A stretch of 64,000 nt of DNA from Xenorhabdus ishibashii (GTDB taxonomy: Bacteria; Pseudomonadota; Gammaproteobacteria; Enterobacterales; Enterobacteriaceae): the NCBI RefSeq assembly GCF_002632755.1, contig NZ_NJAK01000002.1, positions 31,200-95,199 on the forward strand. The letters are read 5' to 3'. Position numbers and translations under genes: made by a program. Below the pieces are notes generated by a model. It did no database searches. It had not been told where the DNA came from and saw only the letters and a list, made by a program, of their open reading frames with translations. Of this stretch, positions 7,362-15,089 are shown in pieces. Within the stretch, counting starts at the first letter, position 1. Each line of letters opens with the position of its first letter.

Positions 7362-8034
7362 AATGGGCTTGAAAATCCCAATTAGCGTAACCCATTGATA
7401 TCTAATCAGACGCCATATTTGGCGTCTGGTCATAGTGTAACTGACCCAATTATTTTGGGTTACCTGTCTCGTGGCAAGAAACAAGAACTACATCTCTTTA
7501 AGAGTGTTAGTTATAGATCACTCAATAGATTGAACTGCCCCTCTTTAAGAGGTTCAGTTTGTCCCGACGAAATTCGTCGATGCAAAATCCAATATCCGAT
7601 AATCGGACTTTGGGTGTCACTGACAGTTAGTCAGTCGCAAATGGTCTTGAGCGTAACCGATAGTTACTCACAATTTGAGCGTCAGTCTGGCTGACTCACA
7701 GAATTTGTACAACTCATTAAGAGGTGCGCACAAAAGAGTTATACGAAAACAGATGGTTAAGTTGTTTTGTCCAGTACGTTATGTCCAAGTAATTCATTGA
7801 AATACAGTGAATTTACTGCGGTTGTCCAGCACATAAATTAACCATTACGGAAATCATGATAGGGTGGTCAAAGTGACCCCCTCGGAAGAATCAAGGAGTT
7901 ACCTAACTATGGTGAAGATCACCACGGTTGCTACTTCTCCTCAAAGTGAGGATGAACGAGAATATCAATGAGTTATAAATAACTCAGGTGGGTTTGAGTT
8001 TAAGCCGTCCAGCACAAGGTTACTTAATGTAACC
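7362..8034. other. Dense hairpin array / possible large structured RNA
   Basis: About 670 bp contain at least 16 consecutive short inverted repeats, many perfect, with 1-8-nt loops. Among them: CAGACGCC/GGCGTCTG (7407-7428), ACCCAA/TTGGGT (7444-7460), CCTCTT/AAGAGG (7540-7552), CGACGAA/TTCGTCG (7565-7579), TCCGAT/ATCGGA (7595-7607), ACTGAC/GTCAGT (7619-7635), GTAAC/GTTAC (7653-7667), GTCAG/CTGAC (7681-7695), GGTCA/TGACC (7866-7878), GGTGA/TCACC (7911-7923), CCTCA/TGAGG (7939-7951), TGAGTTAT/ATAACTCA (7969-7986) and GGTTAC/GTAACC (8018-8034). GTCCAG(T/C)AC recurs at 7769, 7824 and 8007. No convincing gene lies here. Near-copies with different but still pairing stems argue that structure is what is kept. 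Confidence 0.7.
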
Positions 8035-8115
8035 CAGTACGTATTATGTTCGCAGTTATTTAAGTTATTGATTATTATCATGATTTAAATCCCAACCATC
8101 TATAGGCGGTGGAAC

Positions 8116-8397
8116 ATGGCACGAAGACAGAAGAAGAATGCACCCTCGATAGTCGCTACGATCACAGGCAAGATTACCGTTCCCCCCAAGCGTATCAAGT
8201 GCCAGACGGGTAAGGTGATGGCAGTCGCTACTATGCAAGCACAGAGCGAGAAACGCAGTGATTACCCGCTGCGTGTCGTGGGCTTTGATGAGATGGCACT
8301 ATCGGTGATGTTGTTACAGAAAGGCCAGGTGATCACAGTGACGGGAAAGGCTTCTTACTGGCAGGGGTATCAGTTAACTGCTTCCTCAATCACTTAA
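8116..8397 (+). CDS. Small SSB-like OB-fold protein (93 aa)
   Basis: The ATG at 8116 follows GGCGGTGGAA. The 93-residue product has a basic N terminus (ARRQKKNAPS) and then an OB-fold-like pattern: ATITGKITVPPKRIK, a middle LRVVGFDEMALSV, and QVITVTGKASYWQGYQL, the last very like the final strands of single-strand-binding proteins and PriB-like folds. It lacks the acidic tail of housekeeping SSB and is much shorter. It stands alone, with hairpin arrays directly before and after it. Binding of single-stranded or hairpin nucleic acid is the natural inference; the family assignment is moderate. Confidence 0.6.
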   Translation: MARRQKKNAPSIVATITGKITVPPKRIKCQTGKVMAVATMQAQSEKRSDYPLRVVGFDEMALSVMLLQKGQVITVTGKASYWQGYQLTASSIT

Positions 8398-8403
8398 TAG
8401 GTT

Positions 8404-8443
8404 CCGACGAAATTCGGCGCAACCTCTTCACAAGGTTGGTGCG
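8404..8443. repeat. Hairpin pair after the OB-fold gene
   Basis: CCGA/TCGG (8404-8417), holding the same 13-mer CCGACGAAATTCG as at 7564-7576, is followed directly by CGCAACCT (8418-8425) pairing with AGGTTG and GCG (8433-8443). These extend the array past the gene and show that both flanks share sequence. Confidence 0.6.
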
Positions 8444-8576
8444 TTTAGCGTACTGACCTCATTTCACTCTATCCCTTCATAAAATTACTGTGTATTGCAA
8501 TGTGCATTGCAGACAGCAAATAAAATACCAATAAAAACAATTAAAATCGTTATAAATCAATTAAATAATAAGAATT

Positions 8577-9323
8577 TGCAATTTCTTCACCAAGCACATG
8601 AACCTGTGGGTGAGTGCCGAGTCGGCGTGGATGGACATGCTTAAGTGGGATGACTGCGAACCGCTGGCACCCCCGCATGAACTGAAAACCTACCCGATGT
8701 GGGTCGGCGTGGATTTGGCGAACAAGATTGATATCTGTGCCGCCGTCAAGGTGTGGCAGGGTAATAACGGGCATGTCCATGCTGACTTTAAGTTCTGGTT
8801 ACCGGAAGGCCGGCTGGAACGCTGTTCCCGTCAAATGGCGGAGCTTTACCGCAAGTGGGGGGAGATGGGTGCCCTGATACTGACCGATGGTGAGGTAGTC
8901 GATCATGCCCAGATAAAAGAAGAGCTGCTGCACTGGGTGGCTGGCGACAACTTAAAAGAGCTTGGCTTCGATCCGTGGAGTGCGCTTCAATTCAGTCTGG
9001 CGCTGGAGGAAGACGGCGTACCTCTGGTGGAAGTGGCACAAACCGTGCGTAACCTGTCCGAGTCCATGAAATCACTGGAAGCGGCGGTGTACAGCGGCAA
9101 ATTCCACCATAACGCCCACCCGGTAATGAACTGGATGATGAGCAACGTCACCATCAAGCCGGATAAAAATGACAACATCTTCCCTAACAAATCCACGCCG
9201 GAAGCCAAAATCGATGGTCCCGTTGCGTTGTTTACTGCCCTGAGCCGGTTGCTGGTGAATGGGGGTGAACAGCCGGAAAGTCTCTCTGACATCCTGATCA
9301 ACCGAGGTTTACGTTCCCTCTGA
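8577..9323 (+). pseudogene. Prophage large terminase, 5' half missing
   Basis: Homology begins abruptly near 8577: reading upstream of the first ATG (8598) still gives NFFTKH before MNLWVSAESAWMDM, which is internal sequence of HK97-type TerL. The remaining 241 or so residues are the nuclease half, with GVDLANKID, LTDGEVVDH, LGFDPWSALQF and KIDGPVALFTALS positions intact. No Walker A or B region exists upstream, and there is an in-frame stop at 8562-8564. About half of a normal protein is lost, and the terS expected before it is absent. The break borders the AT-rich edge of the hairpin region, so insertion or recombination there removed the ATPase. Confidence 0.85.
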
Positions 9324-9330
9324 GGTTTTT

Positions 9331-9507
9331 ATGAAACTGTTAATTTATGTTGCCCCGCTGGTCGGACTGGCAGGCGGTGCCCTGTTGTCTTATGGCGCAT
9401 GGCTGCTGTTGCCCGCCGCGGGGTTCATGGTGGCGGGCGGGCTGTGTCTGGGCTGGTCGTATCTGGTCTCACGGATGCTGGGCCACACACCGGATAGGGA
9501 GGCCTGA
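9331..9507 (+). CDS. Small membrane protein between terL and portal (58 aa)
   Basis: From the ATG at 9331 (TGAGG at 9321-9325) a 58-residue protein runs to a TGA at 9505-9507 that overlaps the portal start as TGATG. It is very hydrophobic, with two likely membrane helices (LLIYVAPLVGLAGGALLSY and a following LLLPAAGFMVAGGLCLGW stretch). Small two-helix proteins occur at this point in HK97-type head operons. Their role is not established. Confidence 0.75.
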   Translation: MKLLIYVAPLVGLAGGALLSYGAWLLLPAAGFMVAGGLCLGWSYLVSRMLGHTPDREA

Positions 9508-10733
9508 TGTTCTTTCCCGGACTGTTTCGAAAATCCGCCGAACCGATGACCTCACGGGAGTTGAGCGAACTGATCGGCTTGTCCTATGACACTTACACCG
9601 GACGGCGGGTCAGCCCGCAGTTAGCGATGCAACTGACCGCCGTCTTTAGTTGTGTGCGGGTACTGGCGGAATCGGTCGGTATGTTGCCCTGTTCACTGTA
9701 TGAGCAACTGGGGCGGGGTAACCGGCGTGCCGTCAAAGAACGGCTGCATAAACTGCTGTCGGTCAAGCCCAATAACTACATGACTCCGCAGGAGTTTTGG
9801 GAGTTACTGATTGCCTGCCTGTGCCTGCGCGGCAACTTTTACGCCTACAAGGTGAAGGCACTGGGGGAAGTAGTGGAATTGCTGCCCCTAGATCCGGGCA
9901 GCGTGATCCCAAAACTGAATAATGACTGGCTGCCGGAATATCAAGTGACCTTTCCGAACGGTGACACCGCCACCCTGAGCCAGAATGAAATCTGGCACGT
10001 GCGCATCTTTACGCTGAATGGCCTGATGGGATTAAGCCCGATTGCCTATGCGCGACAAGCGATTGGGCTGGGGCTGGCGACCGAAGAGCATGGGTCGCGA
10101 TTGTTCGGTAACGGGGCGGTCACCAGCGGGGTACTGCAAACAGATCAGCCACTGAAAGATGACGCCTTTAACCGCCTGAAAGCCGATTTTGAGTCCCGCC
10201 ATCAGGGGCTGGTTAATGCCCATAAACCTCTCATTCTGGAGGCTGGGCTGAAATGGCAGCAAATCAGTTTATCCGCCGAAGATGCGCAGTTTCTGGAAAC
10301 CCGCAAGTTTCAGTTGGAGGAAATTTGTCGCATTTTCAGGGTTCCCCTGCATATGGTGCAGAACACTGACCGTGCCACCTTTAACAACATTGAGAATTTA
10401 GGGATTGGGTTTATCAATTACTCACTCGTCCCCTATCTCACGCGCATTGAGCAGCGGATCAATGCAGGGCTGGTGAAAAACAGCAAGCAAGGGCAGCTCT
10501 ACGCCAAGTTCAACACGGGTGCACTCTTGCGGGGTGATATGAAATCCCGCTTTGAAGCCTACGCGACCGGGATTAACTGGGGGATCTACTCGCCGAACGA
10601 GTGCCGGGAGCTGGAAGAACTCAACCCACGTGAGGGGGGTGACATTTACCTTACCCCGATGAATATGACAACCAAACCGGAAGACCAAACGGAGGATAAA
10701 CCGCATGCCGATAATGACGAAACAACGGCTTGA
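9507..10733 (+). CDS. Portal protein, HK97 type (prophage set)
   Basis: A 408-residue portal with the family landmarks MQLTAVFSCVRVLAESVGML (about residues 40-59), QAIGLGLATEEHG, the FQLEEICRIFRVPLHMVQN segment and NNIENLGIGFINYSLVP. It forms the DNA entry vertex of the prophage capsid. The start overlaps the preceding stop, and its last 29 bp overlap the protease gene, so translation is coupled. It aligns only loosely with the satellite portal at 3018-4223, indicating separate ancestry. Confidence 0.95.
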   Translation: MFFPGLFRKSAEPMTSRELSELIGLSYDTYTGRRVSPQLAMQLTAVFSCVRVLAESVGMLPCSLYEQLGRGNRRAVKERLHKLLSVKPNNYMTPQEFWELLIACLCLRGNFYAYKVKALGEVVELLPLDPGSVIPKLNNDWLPEYQVTFPNGDTATLSQNEIWHVRIFTLNGLMGLSPIAYARQAIGLGLATEEHGSRLFGNGAVTSGVLQTDQPLKDDAFNRLKADFESRHQGLVNAHKPLILEAGLKWQQISLSAEDAQFLETRKFQLEEICRIFRVPLHMVQNTDRATFNNIENLGIGFINYSLVPYLTRIEQRINAGLVKNSKQGQLYAKFNTGALLRGDMKSRFEAYATGINWGIYSPNECRELEELNPREGGDIYLTPMNMTTKPEDQTEDKPHADNDETTA

Positions 10734-11364
10734 TGTTCCCCTAAAAATCAAATCCGTCAGCGACTCCGGTGAGTTCGAGGGCTACGGGTCGGTTTTCGGG
10801 GTGAAAGACAGCTACGACGATATTGTGTTACCGGGGGCGTTTGCCAGCACCCTGAAACAATGGGGTGACAAAGGCAGCTTGCCCGCGCTGCTCTGGCAGC
10901 ACCGGATGGATGAGCCGATCGGTATCTATACCGAGATGAAAGAAGACGAAACCGGCTTATATCTCAAAGGGCGACTGCTGATTGATGATGATCCATTGGC
11001 AAAACGTGCTCATGCCCACATGAAAGTCGGCTCGCTTTCCGGCCTGTCCATCGGTTATATCCTGAAAGACTGGGAATATGACCGGAGCAAAGAGGCATTT
11101 TTACTAAAAGAGCTGGATTTATGGGAAGTGAGTCTGGTGACCTTTCCCGCTAACGACGAAGCAAGGGTAAGCAACGTGAAATCGGCGTTTGCCCGCGGCG
11201 AATTACCCTCACAAAAGAGTATTGAGCGAGTCCTGCGCGACGTTGGACTTTCGCGAACTCAGGCCAAGGCATTTATGGCTGAGGGGTACGGCGCGTTGTC
11301 TCTGCGTGACGCTGAAACGGACGTGTCCATTTTGAATGCATTGAAAACTATTACTTTTGAATAA
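10705..11364 (+). CDS. Prohead protease, HK97 type (prophage set)
   Basis: A 219-residue maturation protease. The characteristic strand FEGYGSVFGVKDSYDD is followed by ALLWQHRMDEPIG with the catalytic-type His, VGSLSGLSIGYI with the Ser, and LWEVSLVTFPANDEARV. The C-terminal 40 residues (a helical tail ending in LNALKTITFE) extend past the protease core and are typical of the phage form. It overlaps the portal gene by 29 bp and sits 14 bp before the capsid gene. The order portal-protease-capsid is the normal phage order, unlike the satellite set. Confidence 0.94.
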   Translation: MPIMTKQRLDVPLKIKSVSDSGEFEGYGSVFGVKDSYDDIVLPGAFASTLKQWGDKGSLPALLWQHRMDEPIGIYTEMKEDETGLYLKGRLLIDDDPLAKRAHAHMKVGSLSGLSIGYILKDWEYDRSKEAFLLKELDLWEVSLVTFPANDEARVSNVKSAFARGELPSQKSIERVLRDVGLSRTQAKAFMAEGYGALSLRDAETDVSILNALKTITFE

Positions 11365-11378
11365 TCACGGAGTCCATT

Positions 11379-12587
11379 ATGGCAGTTGAATTGAAAGATG
11401 TTGAACAGGTCGCGCAGGAAATCAAAGGGCGCTTTGACGAGTTCAAAGAGAAGAACGATAAACGCTTTGAGGCGATTGAGGCTGAAAAAGGCAAACTGGC
11501 CGGTCAGGTCGATACCCTGAACGGCAAGCTGTCTGAGCTGGATACCCTGAAAACCGCGCTGGAAGAAGAGCTGGCCGGACTGAAACGACCGGCAGGCGAA
11601 ACCAACAGCAAAGCGGTGAATGAACACAAAGCCGCCTTTGGTCAGTTTATCCGCAAAGGCAAGGAAGACGGGCTAGCCGAACTGGAACAAAAGGCGATGC
11701 AGACCACGACCGATCCCGATGGCGGCTATGCTGTGCCGGAAGAGCTGGATCGCAATATCATTACGGCGCTGCGTGATGAAGTGGTTATGCGTCAGGAGTG
11801 TAATGTCGTCACCGTGGGTTCACCTAACTTTAAACGTTTGGTTAATCAAGGCGGAACCAACAGTGGCTGGGTTGGTGAAGTGGATGAACGCCCTGAAACC
11901 AGCACCTCAAAATTAGCCTCTATTGAGCCAACCTGGGGTGAAATTTACGGCAACCCAGCAGCAACACAAACCATGCTTGATGATGCTTTCTTTAATGTTG
12001 AGCAATTTATCACGGGTGAACTGACTATTGAGTTTGCTGAGCAAGAAGAAGCTGCGTTCACTAACGGCAATGGCGTTAAAAAGCCAAAAGGCCTATTAGC
12101 GTATGGCAGTGATGACAAAGCAGACAAAGATCGTGACTGGGGTAAATTGCAGCACTTGTTACTGAAAAAGCCGACAGAAGTCACAGCAGATGAAATTATG
12201 AAACTGATTTACACCATGCGTAAGGTGTATCGCTCAGGCTCTAAGTTCATGATGAACAACAATACCTTGTTTCAGGTTCGTACGCTGAAAGATGCTCAGG
12301 GCAACTACTTATGGCAACCGGGCTTGCAATTAGGCCAGCCTTCCGCGTTGTTAGGCTATGGCATTGCTGAAAATGAACAATTTTCCGATGTCGTTGCTGA
12401 ATCAACCCCAATTGCATTTGGTAACTTCAAGCGTTGTTACACCATTCTCGACCGCATTGGTGTTCGCATGTTGCGTGACCCGTACACACACAAACCATTC
12501 GTGCATTTCTACACCACCAAGCGCGTGGGTTCAATGTTAGTGGACAGTAACGCGGTGAAGCTGCTGAAAGCCGCGGGTGGTAAGTAA
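11379..12587 (+). CDS. Major capsid protein, HK97 fold (prophage set)
   Basis: A 402-residue capsid precursor. Residues 1-75 are a charged coiled-coil delta domain, followed by a linker and the core starting at TTTDPDGGYAVPEELDRNI. Later landmarks include GNGVKKPKGLLAY and the LLGYGIAENEQFSDVV segment. Base composition changes inside the gene: GC-rich to about 11,800, distinctly more AT-rich to about 12,530, then GC-rich again, suggesting recombination replaced the middle of the core. It is not closely similar to the satellite capsid. Confidence 0.95.
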   Translation: MAVELKDVEQVAQEIKGRFDEFKEKNDKRFEAIEAEKGKLAGQVDTLNGKLSELDTLKTALEEELAGLKRPAGETNSKAVNEHKAAFGQFIRKGKEDGLAELEQKAMQTTTDPDGGYAVPEELDRNIITALRDEVVMRQECNVVTVGSPNFKRLVNQGGTNSGWVGEVDERPETSTSKLASIEPTWGEIYGNPAATQTMLDDAFFNVEQFITGELTIEFAEQEEAAFTNGNGVKKPKGLLAYGSDDKADKDRDWGKLQHLLLKKPTEVTADEIMKLIYTMRKVYRSGSKFMMNNNTLFQVRTLKDAQGNYLWQPGLQLGQPSALLGYGIAENEQFSDVVAESTPIAFGNFKRCYTILDRIGVRMLRDPYTHKPFVHFYTTKRVGSMLVDSNAVKLLKAAGGK

Positions 12588-12598
12588 GTCTCATCTTC

Positions 12599-12617
12599 GG
12601 GCGGCTTCATGCCGCCC
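12599..12617 (+). terminator. GC-rich hairpin after the prophage capsid gene
   Basis: GGGCGGC (12599-12605) pairs with GCCGCCC (12611-12617) around TTCAT. No T-run follows, so it is more likely an mRNA-stabilising or processing stem than a full terminator. It lies 17 bp before the connector start. Confidence 0.5.
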
Positions 12618-12633
12618 TGTTATAGGGGGAAAC

Positions 12634-12930
12634 ATGCCATTACCCACGATTGAAGAGCTGCGGTTGCAGTGTCGGATTGACTCTGACGAAGAAGATCCAT
12701 TGTTACAAGCTTATCTTGAGTCTGCCAGAGAAAAGGCTATCAATTACCTGAATCGCAATGTCTACGAAGAAGTGGTGCCTGATACCGATCCCGAGGGGAT
12801 ACTACTCACCCCCTTGATTAAGCTGGCTTTAATGCTGGCGGTGGGGTTTTGGTATGAAACCCGCGATCCGAAACGGTTGCCACAGGGCTTCAGGGACTTG
12901 CTGGACGATTACCGGATAAAACCCGTCTAG
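12634..12930 (+). CDS. Head-tail connector protein, gp6-like (prophage set)
   Basis: The ATG at 12634 is chosen because it follows AGGGGGAAAC; the open frame extends further upstream into the capsid-end hairpin. The 98-residue product has the gp6-like connector pattern IEELRLQCRIDSDEEDPLL, then a helix with ARE-KAINYLNRNVY, and a WYETRDP stretch. It forms the ring under the portal. It shares the CRID core with the satellite connector, so the two could dock to related tails, though this is inference. Confidence 0.88.
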   Translation: MPLPTIEELRLQCRIDSDEEDPLLQAYLESAREKAINYLNRNVYEEVVPDTDPEGILLTPLIKLALMLAVGFWYETRDPKRLPQGFRDLLDDYRIKPV

Positions 12931-12939
12931 GAGGTCAGG

Positions 12940-13266
12940 ATGCTGGCAAATGAAATGAATAAGCGTATCAAACTGTTTCGCCCCGTTATTACCCGTGACG
13001 TACTCGGTGCTGAAACCGTCACGCCGGAATACGTCACCACGGTCTGGGCGAAGGCGGAAGCGATGTCTAACCGTAAAATCCGCACGGCCGACCAGCAACA
13101 AGTGATTGAAGTTCAGCAATTTACTGTCAGGTCGCGCAAGGATATTGATATCAACTGGTTGATTGAACATCAGGGGCGGCGGTTTACCGTGCGCGCCGTG
13201 GACAATAACCAGCCTGACCGCTCGATTATCAGCGCCGAAGCCGAGGTACGTCATGATCGAGCTTGA
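12940..13266 (+). CDS. Head-tail adaptor / head closure protein
   Basis: A 108-residue protein with the phage head-tail joining (SPP1 gp16-like) pattern. The N terminus NEMNKRIKLFRPVITRDVLG is followed by VWAKAEAMSNRKI and a β-strand-rich end with RFTVRAVDNN. It seals the connector so that DNA stays in and the tail can attach. It starts 9 bp after the connector and overlaps the next gene by 14 bp. No counterpart is present in the satellite set, which ends at the connector. Confidence 0.85.
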   Translation: MLANEMNKRIKLFRPVITRDVLGAETVTPEYVTTVWAKAEAMSNRKIRTADQQQVIEVQQFTVRSRKDIDINWLIEHQGRRFTVRAVDNNQPDRSIISAEAEVRHDRA

Positions 13267-13642
13267 TATTCACGCCGATTTGGCGCGCATTACACAGTTG
13301 CCGGTCTATCCGCTGATATTACCGTCCTCGGAGCTGGAGGGGGTGACCTACCAGCGTATCAGTGACCCGAAGTTCAACACCGGGCTTGCCCCTGCGCGAC
13401 TGGTTGAGGGGCGCTTTCAAATCGGCATTATTACCTTGAATTATACTAAGGCTCTGCAACTGGAAGCCCGACTACGCTCGGTGTGGGAGGTGATACAGCA
13501 TGGTGCCATCGGGCGTACGCCAGTGCAAACCATTGTACGCGGGGCATTGATTCAGGACATGATCGAGGAAACCAGCAACCGTAAGCGCTACCGCGTCACC
13601 CGTGATTTTATCATCACCTTTGCGGAGATGCCTGATGATTAG
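13253..13642 (+). CDS. Tail terminator / tail completion protein (DUF3168-like)
   Basis: From the ATG at 13253, 129 residues with the pattern LPVYPLILPSSELEGVTYQ followed by a β-rich body and DFIITFAE near the end. This resembles the DUF3168 group of gpU-like tail terminators that cap the tail tube on its head side. It overlaps both neighbours (14 bp and 8 bp), which fits tight coupling. In many HK97-like phages the gp10-like gene comes before this one; here it comes after. The assignment rests on pattern and place. Confidence 0.7.
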   Translation: MIELDIHADLARITQLPVYPLILPSSELEGVTYQRISDPKFNTGLAPARLVEGRFQIGIITLNYTKALQLEARLRSVWEVIQHGAIGRTPVQTIVRGALIQDMIEETSNRKRYRVTRDFIITFAEMPDD

Positions 13643-14036
13643 CGCCAAAATATCCGGTCTGGAAGAACTGGGGCGTCAGTTGCAGGCATTGAATATTGAA
13701 CTCCAGACGCAAATCTTGCGCAAGGCAGGGAAAACCGCGATGGAAATCGTCAAAGAAGATATGGAAACCCACGCCGGATACGACAAGAAAAGTGACGGTC
13801 CCCATATGCGGGACAATATCAAAATCCGTTCAACAAAATCCAAAAAATACAAGGGTGGGGTGATGATCACTGTTGGCCCCACTCAACCCCATCGGATGAA
13901 AGCGTTAGCGCAGGAAATGGGTACCCTCAAGCAGGTGCCGAAGCCGTTTATCCGTCCAGCACTGGATTACAACAAAACCGCCGTAGTCAAGGTGCTGGCG
14001 CAGGAGATCCGCGATGCCCTATCCATTTATAGTTAA
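13635..14036 (+). CDS. HK97 gp10-family tail completion protein
   Basis: The ATG at 13635 overlaps the previous stop region (TGATGATT). The 133-residue product begins ISAKISGLEELGRQLQALN and contains the AGKTAMEIVKEDMETHAGY helix and the KPFIRPALDYNK motif typical of the HK97-gp10 family, which acts at the head-tail interface. It precedes the tail tube gene by 14 bp. Confidence 0.88.
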   Translation: MISAKISGLEELGRQLQALNIELQTQILRKAGKTAMEIVKEDMETHAGYDKKSDGPHMRDNIKIRSTKSKKYKGGVMITVGPTQPHRMKALAQEMGTLKQVPKPFIRPALDYNKTAVVKVLAQEIRDALSIYS

Positions 14037-14050
14037 TAGGAGAACACACG

Positions 14051-14518
14051 ATGGCAACATCACCTGAATATGCCGTATTGCCTGCCGGTACGGTCGTGAA
14101 GTTTGGCAAACCCGGCGATACCGTGGAAAAAATGCGCCCATTGATTAACTGTAAGGCACTGGGTGCCACGGGGTTAACGGGCAGTTTTATTGACTGCACC
14201 ACCCTGATGGATACCAACAAACAGTTTATTTCCGATATGCCGGAAGGTCCCGAAAAGTCATTAGGCTTTATTGATGACCCTGAAAACGCCGATTTTACAG
14301 TATTCCTGAATGCGGCAGAGCAACGCGAAACCGTCCAGTTTTACATTGCCCTGCCGAATAAACGCACGGCAACTATGATATTGGCGCTGTCCGGCTGGGA
14401 AATGAACGATATCAACGCGCCTGCCAGTGAAGTGATCCAAATCACCGTCAAGGGTAAACAAAATAACCTCGTCTGGGGTATCGCCAGCACGAAACAAACC
14501 GGAGTCACCCAACCATGA
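14051..14518 (+). CDS. Major tail tube protein
   Basis: A 155-residue protein with the siphophage tail-tube character: an N-terminal strand VLPAGTVVKFGKPGD, a GSFIDCTTLMDTN segment, and a β-strand-rich C terminus ending in VWGIASTKQTGVT. It forms stacked hexamers making the non-contractile tube. It lies after the gp10-like gene, and its stop overlaps the start of the G chaperone as ATGA, the standard siphophage layout. Confidence 0.85.
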   Translation: MATSPEYAVLPAGTVVKFGKPGDTVEKMRPLINCKALGATGLTGSFIDCTTLMDTNKQFISDMPEGPEKSLGFIDDPENADFTVFLNAAEQRETVQFYIALPNKRTATMILALSGWEMNDINAPASEVIQITVKGKQNNLVWGIASTKQTGVTQP

Positions 14519-14862
14519 AAAACCTGAAAGCTGCCTTATTGACCCCGCGTCCGCACATCAAAGCGGTGGAGTTATTTGGCGTACCCGTGAATCTGCGTCG
14601 CATGACCGCCGCCGAACTGCTGACGCTGGAAGAGCAAGCCGAAAAGCTGAGTGAAGCCGGTGACGGACGCGAGGCTTCCCGCCTGAATATCCAGATGTTG
14701 CTGGATTGTCTGGTGGATGATAAGGGTCAGCCCATCCCGACAGCCGATTTGCCCACGACAGATGAACTCATGTCGATTCACGACAACGCCACAATGATTG
14801 AGGCTATCCAGACCGTGAAACGGCACTCCATCGGTACTCTGGAGGACGCCGAAAAAAACTAA
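14515..14862 (+). CDS. Tail assembly chaperone G
   Basis: A 115-residue zero-frame product, acidic and helical, ending EDAEKN at a TAA at 14860-14862. The start overlaps the tail-tube stop. G-type chaperones bind the tape measure protein during tail assembly and are absent from the mature particle. The last codons form a slippery heptamer, so a fraction of ribosomes make the longer GT fusion. Confidence 0.88.
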   Translation: MKNLKAALLTPRPHIKAVELFGVPVNLRRMTAAELLTLEEQAEKLSEAGDGREASRLNIQMLLDCLVDDKGQPIPTADLPTTDELMSIHDNATMIEAIQTVKRHSIGTLEDAEKN

Positions 14863-15086
14863 CCCACTCGCCGACGCTGCACTTTGCCTTTGCCCTCGCG
14901 GAGCAGCTCGGCGAAATAGATCCCTATCGCATCCTGTCTTTGCCTGCGTCTACGCTCAATGAGTGGCAGGCCTATTACCGACTGAAAAACCGCCAACAGC
15001 CAGACAGTCCATCCGCTGCGTCCGTACCTGCCCCCCGCGACACGATCCAGACACAGTGTGATGCTGTCATGAAATTATTAGGTTAA
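14515..15086 (+). CDS. Tail assembly chaperone GT, made by programmed -1 frameshift
   Basis: Slipping back one base at A AAA AAC (14853-14859) bypasses the G stop and continues in the -1 frame through 75 further residues (LTHSPTLHFAFALAEQLGEI ... ending VMKLLG) to TAA at 15084-15086, 3 bp before the tape measure start. The extension carries LPASTLNEWQAYYRLKN, typical of phage T domains, which recruit tail-tube subunits while G contacts the tape measure. The heptamer, in-phase location and lack of any start codon needed for the extension make programmed frameshifting very likely. About 190 residues in total. Confidence 0.85.
14853..14859 (+). promoter_or_regulatory. Slippery heptamer A AAA AAC for -1 frameshift
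   Basis: The heptamer is in zero-frame register (codons AAA AAC) directly before the G stop. It is a canonical X XXY YYZ slip site inside a run of seven A. I did not identify a clear pseudoknot downstream, although the GC-rich CTCGCCGACG stretch could pair locally. Confidence 0.85.
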
Positions 15087-15089
15087 GTT

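Noticed and set aside
7395..7694. 99-codon frame inside the hairpin array
   Set aside because: It has no ribosome site and its codons simply follow the palindromes; structure explains the sequence better.
7303..8034. Integron attC array
   Set aside because: No integrase or gene cassettes lie between the hairpins, and the stems lack the attC core-site pattern.
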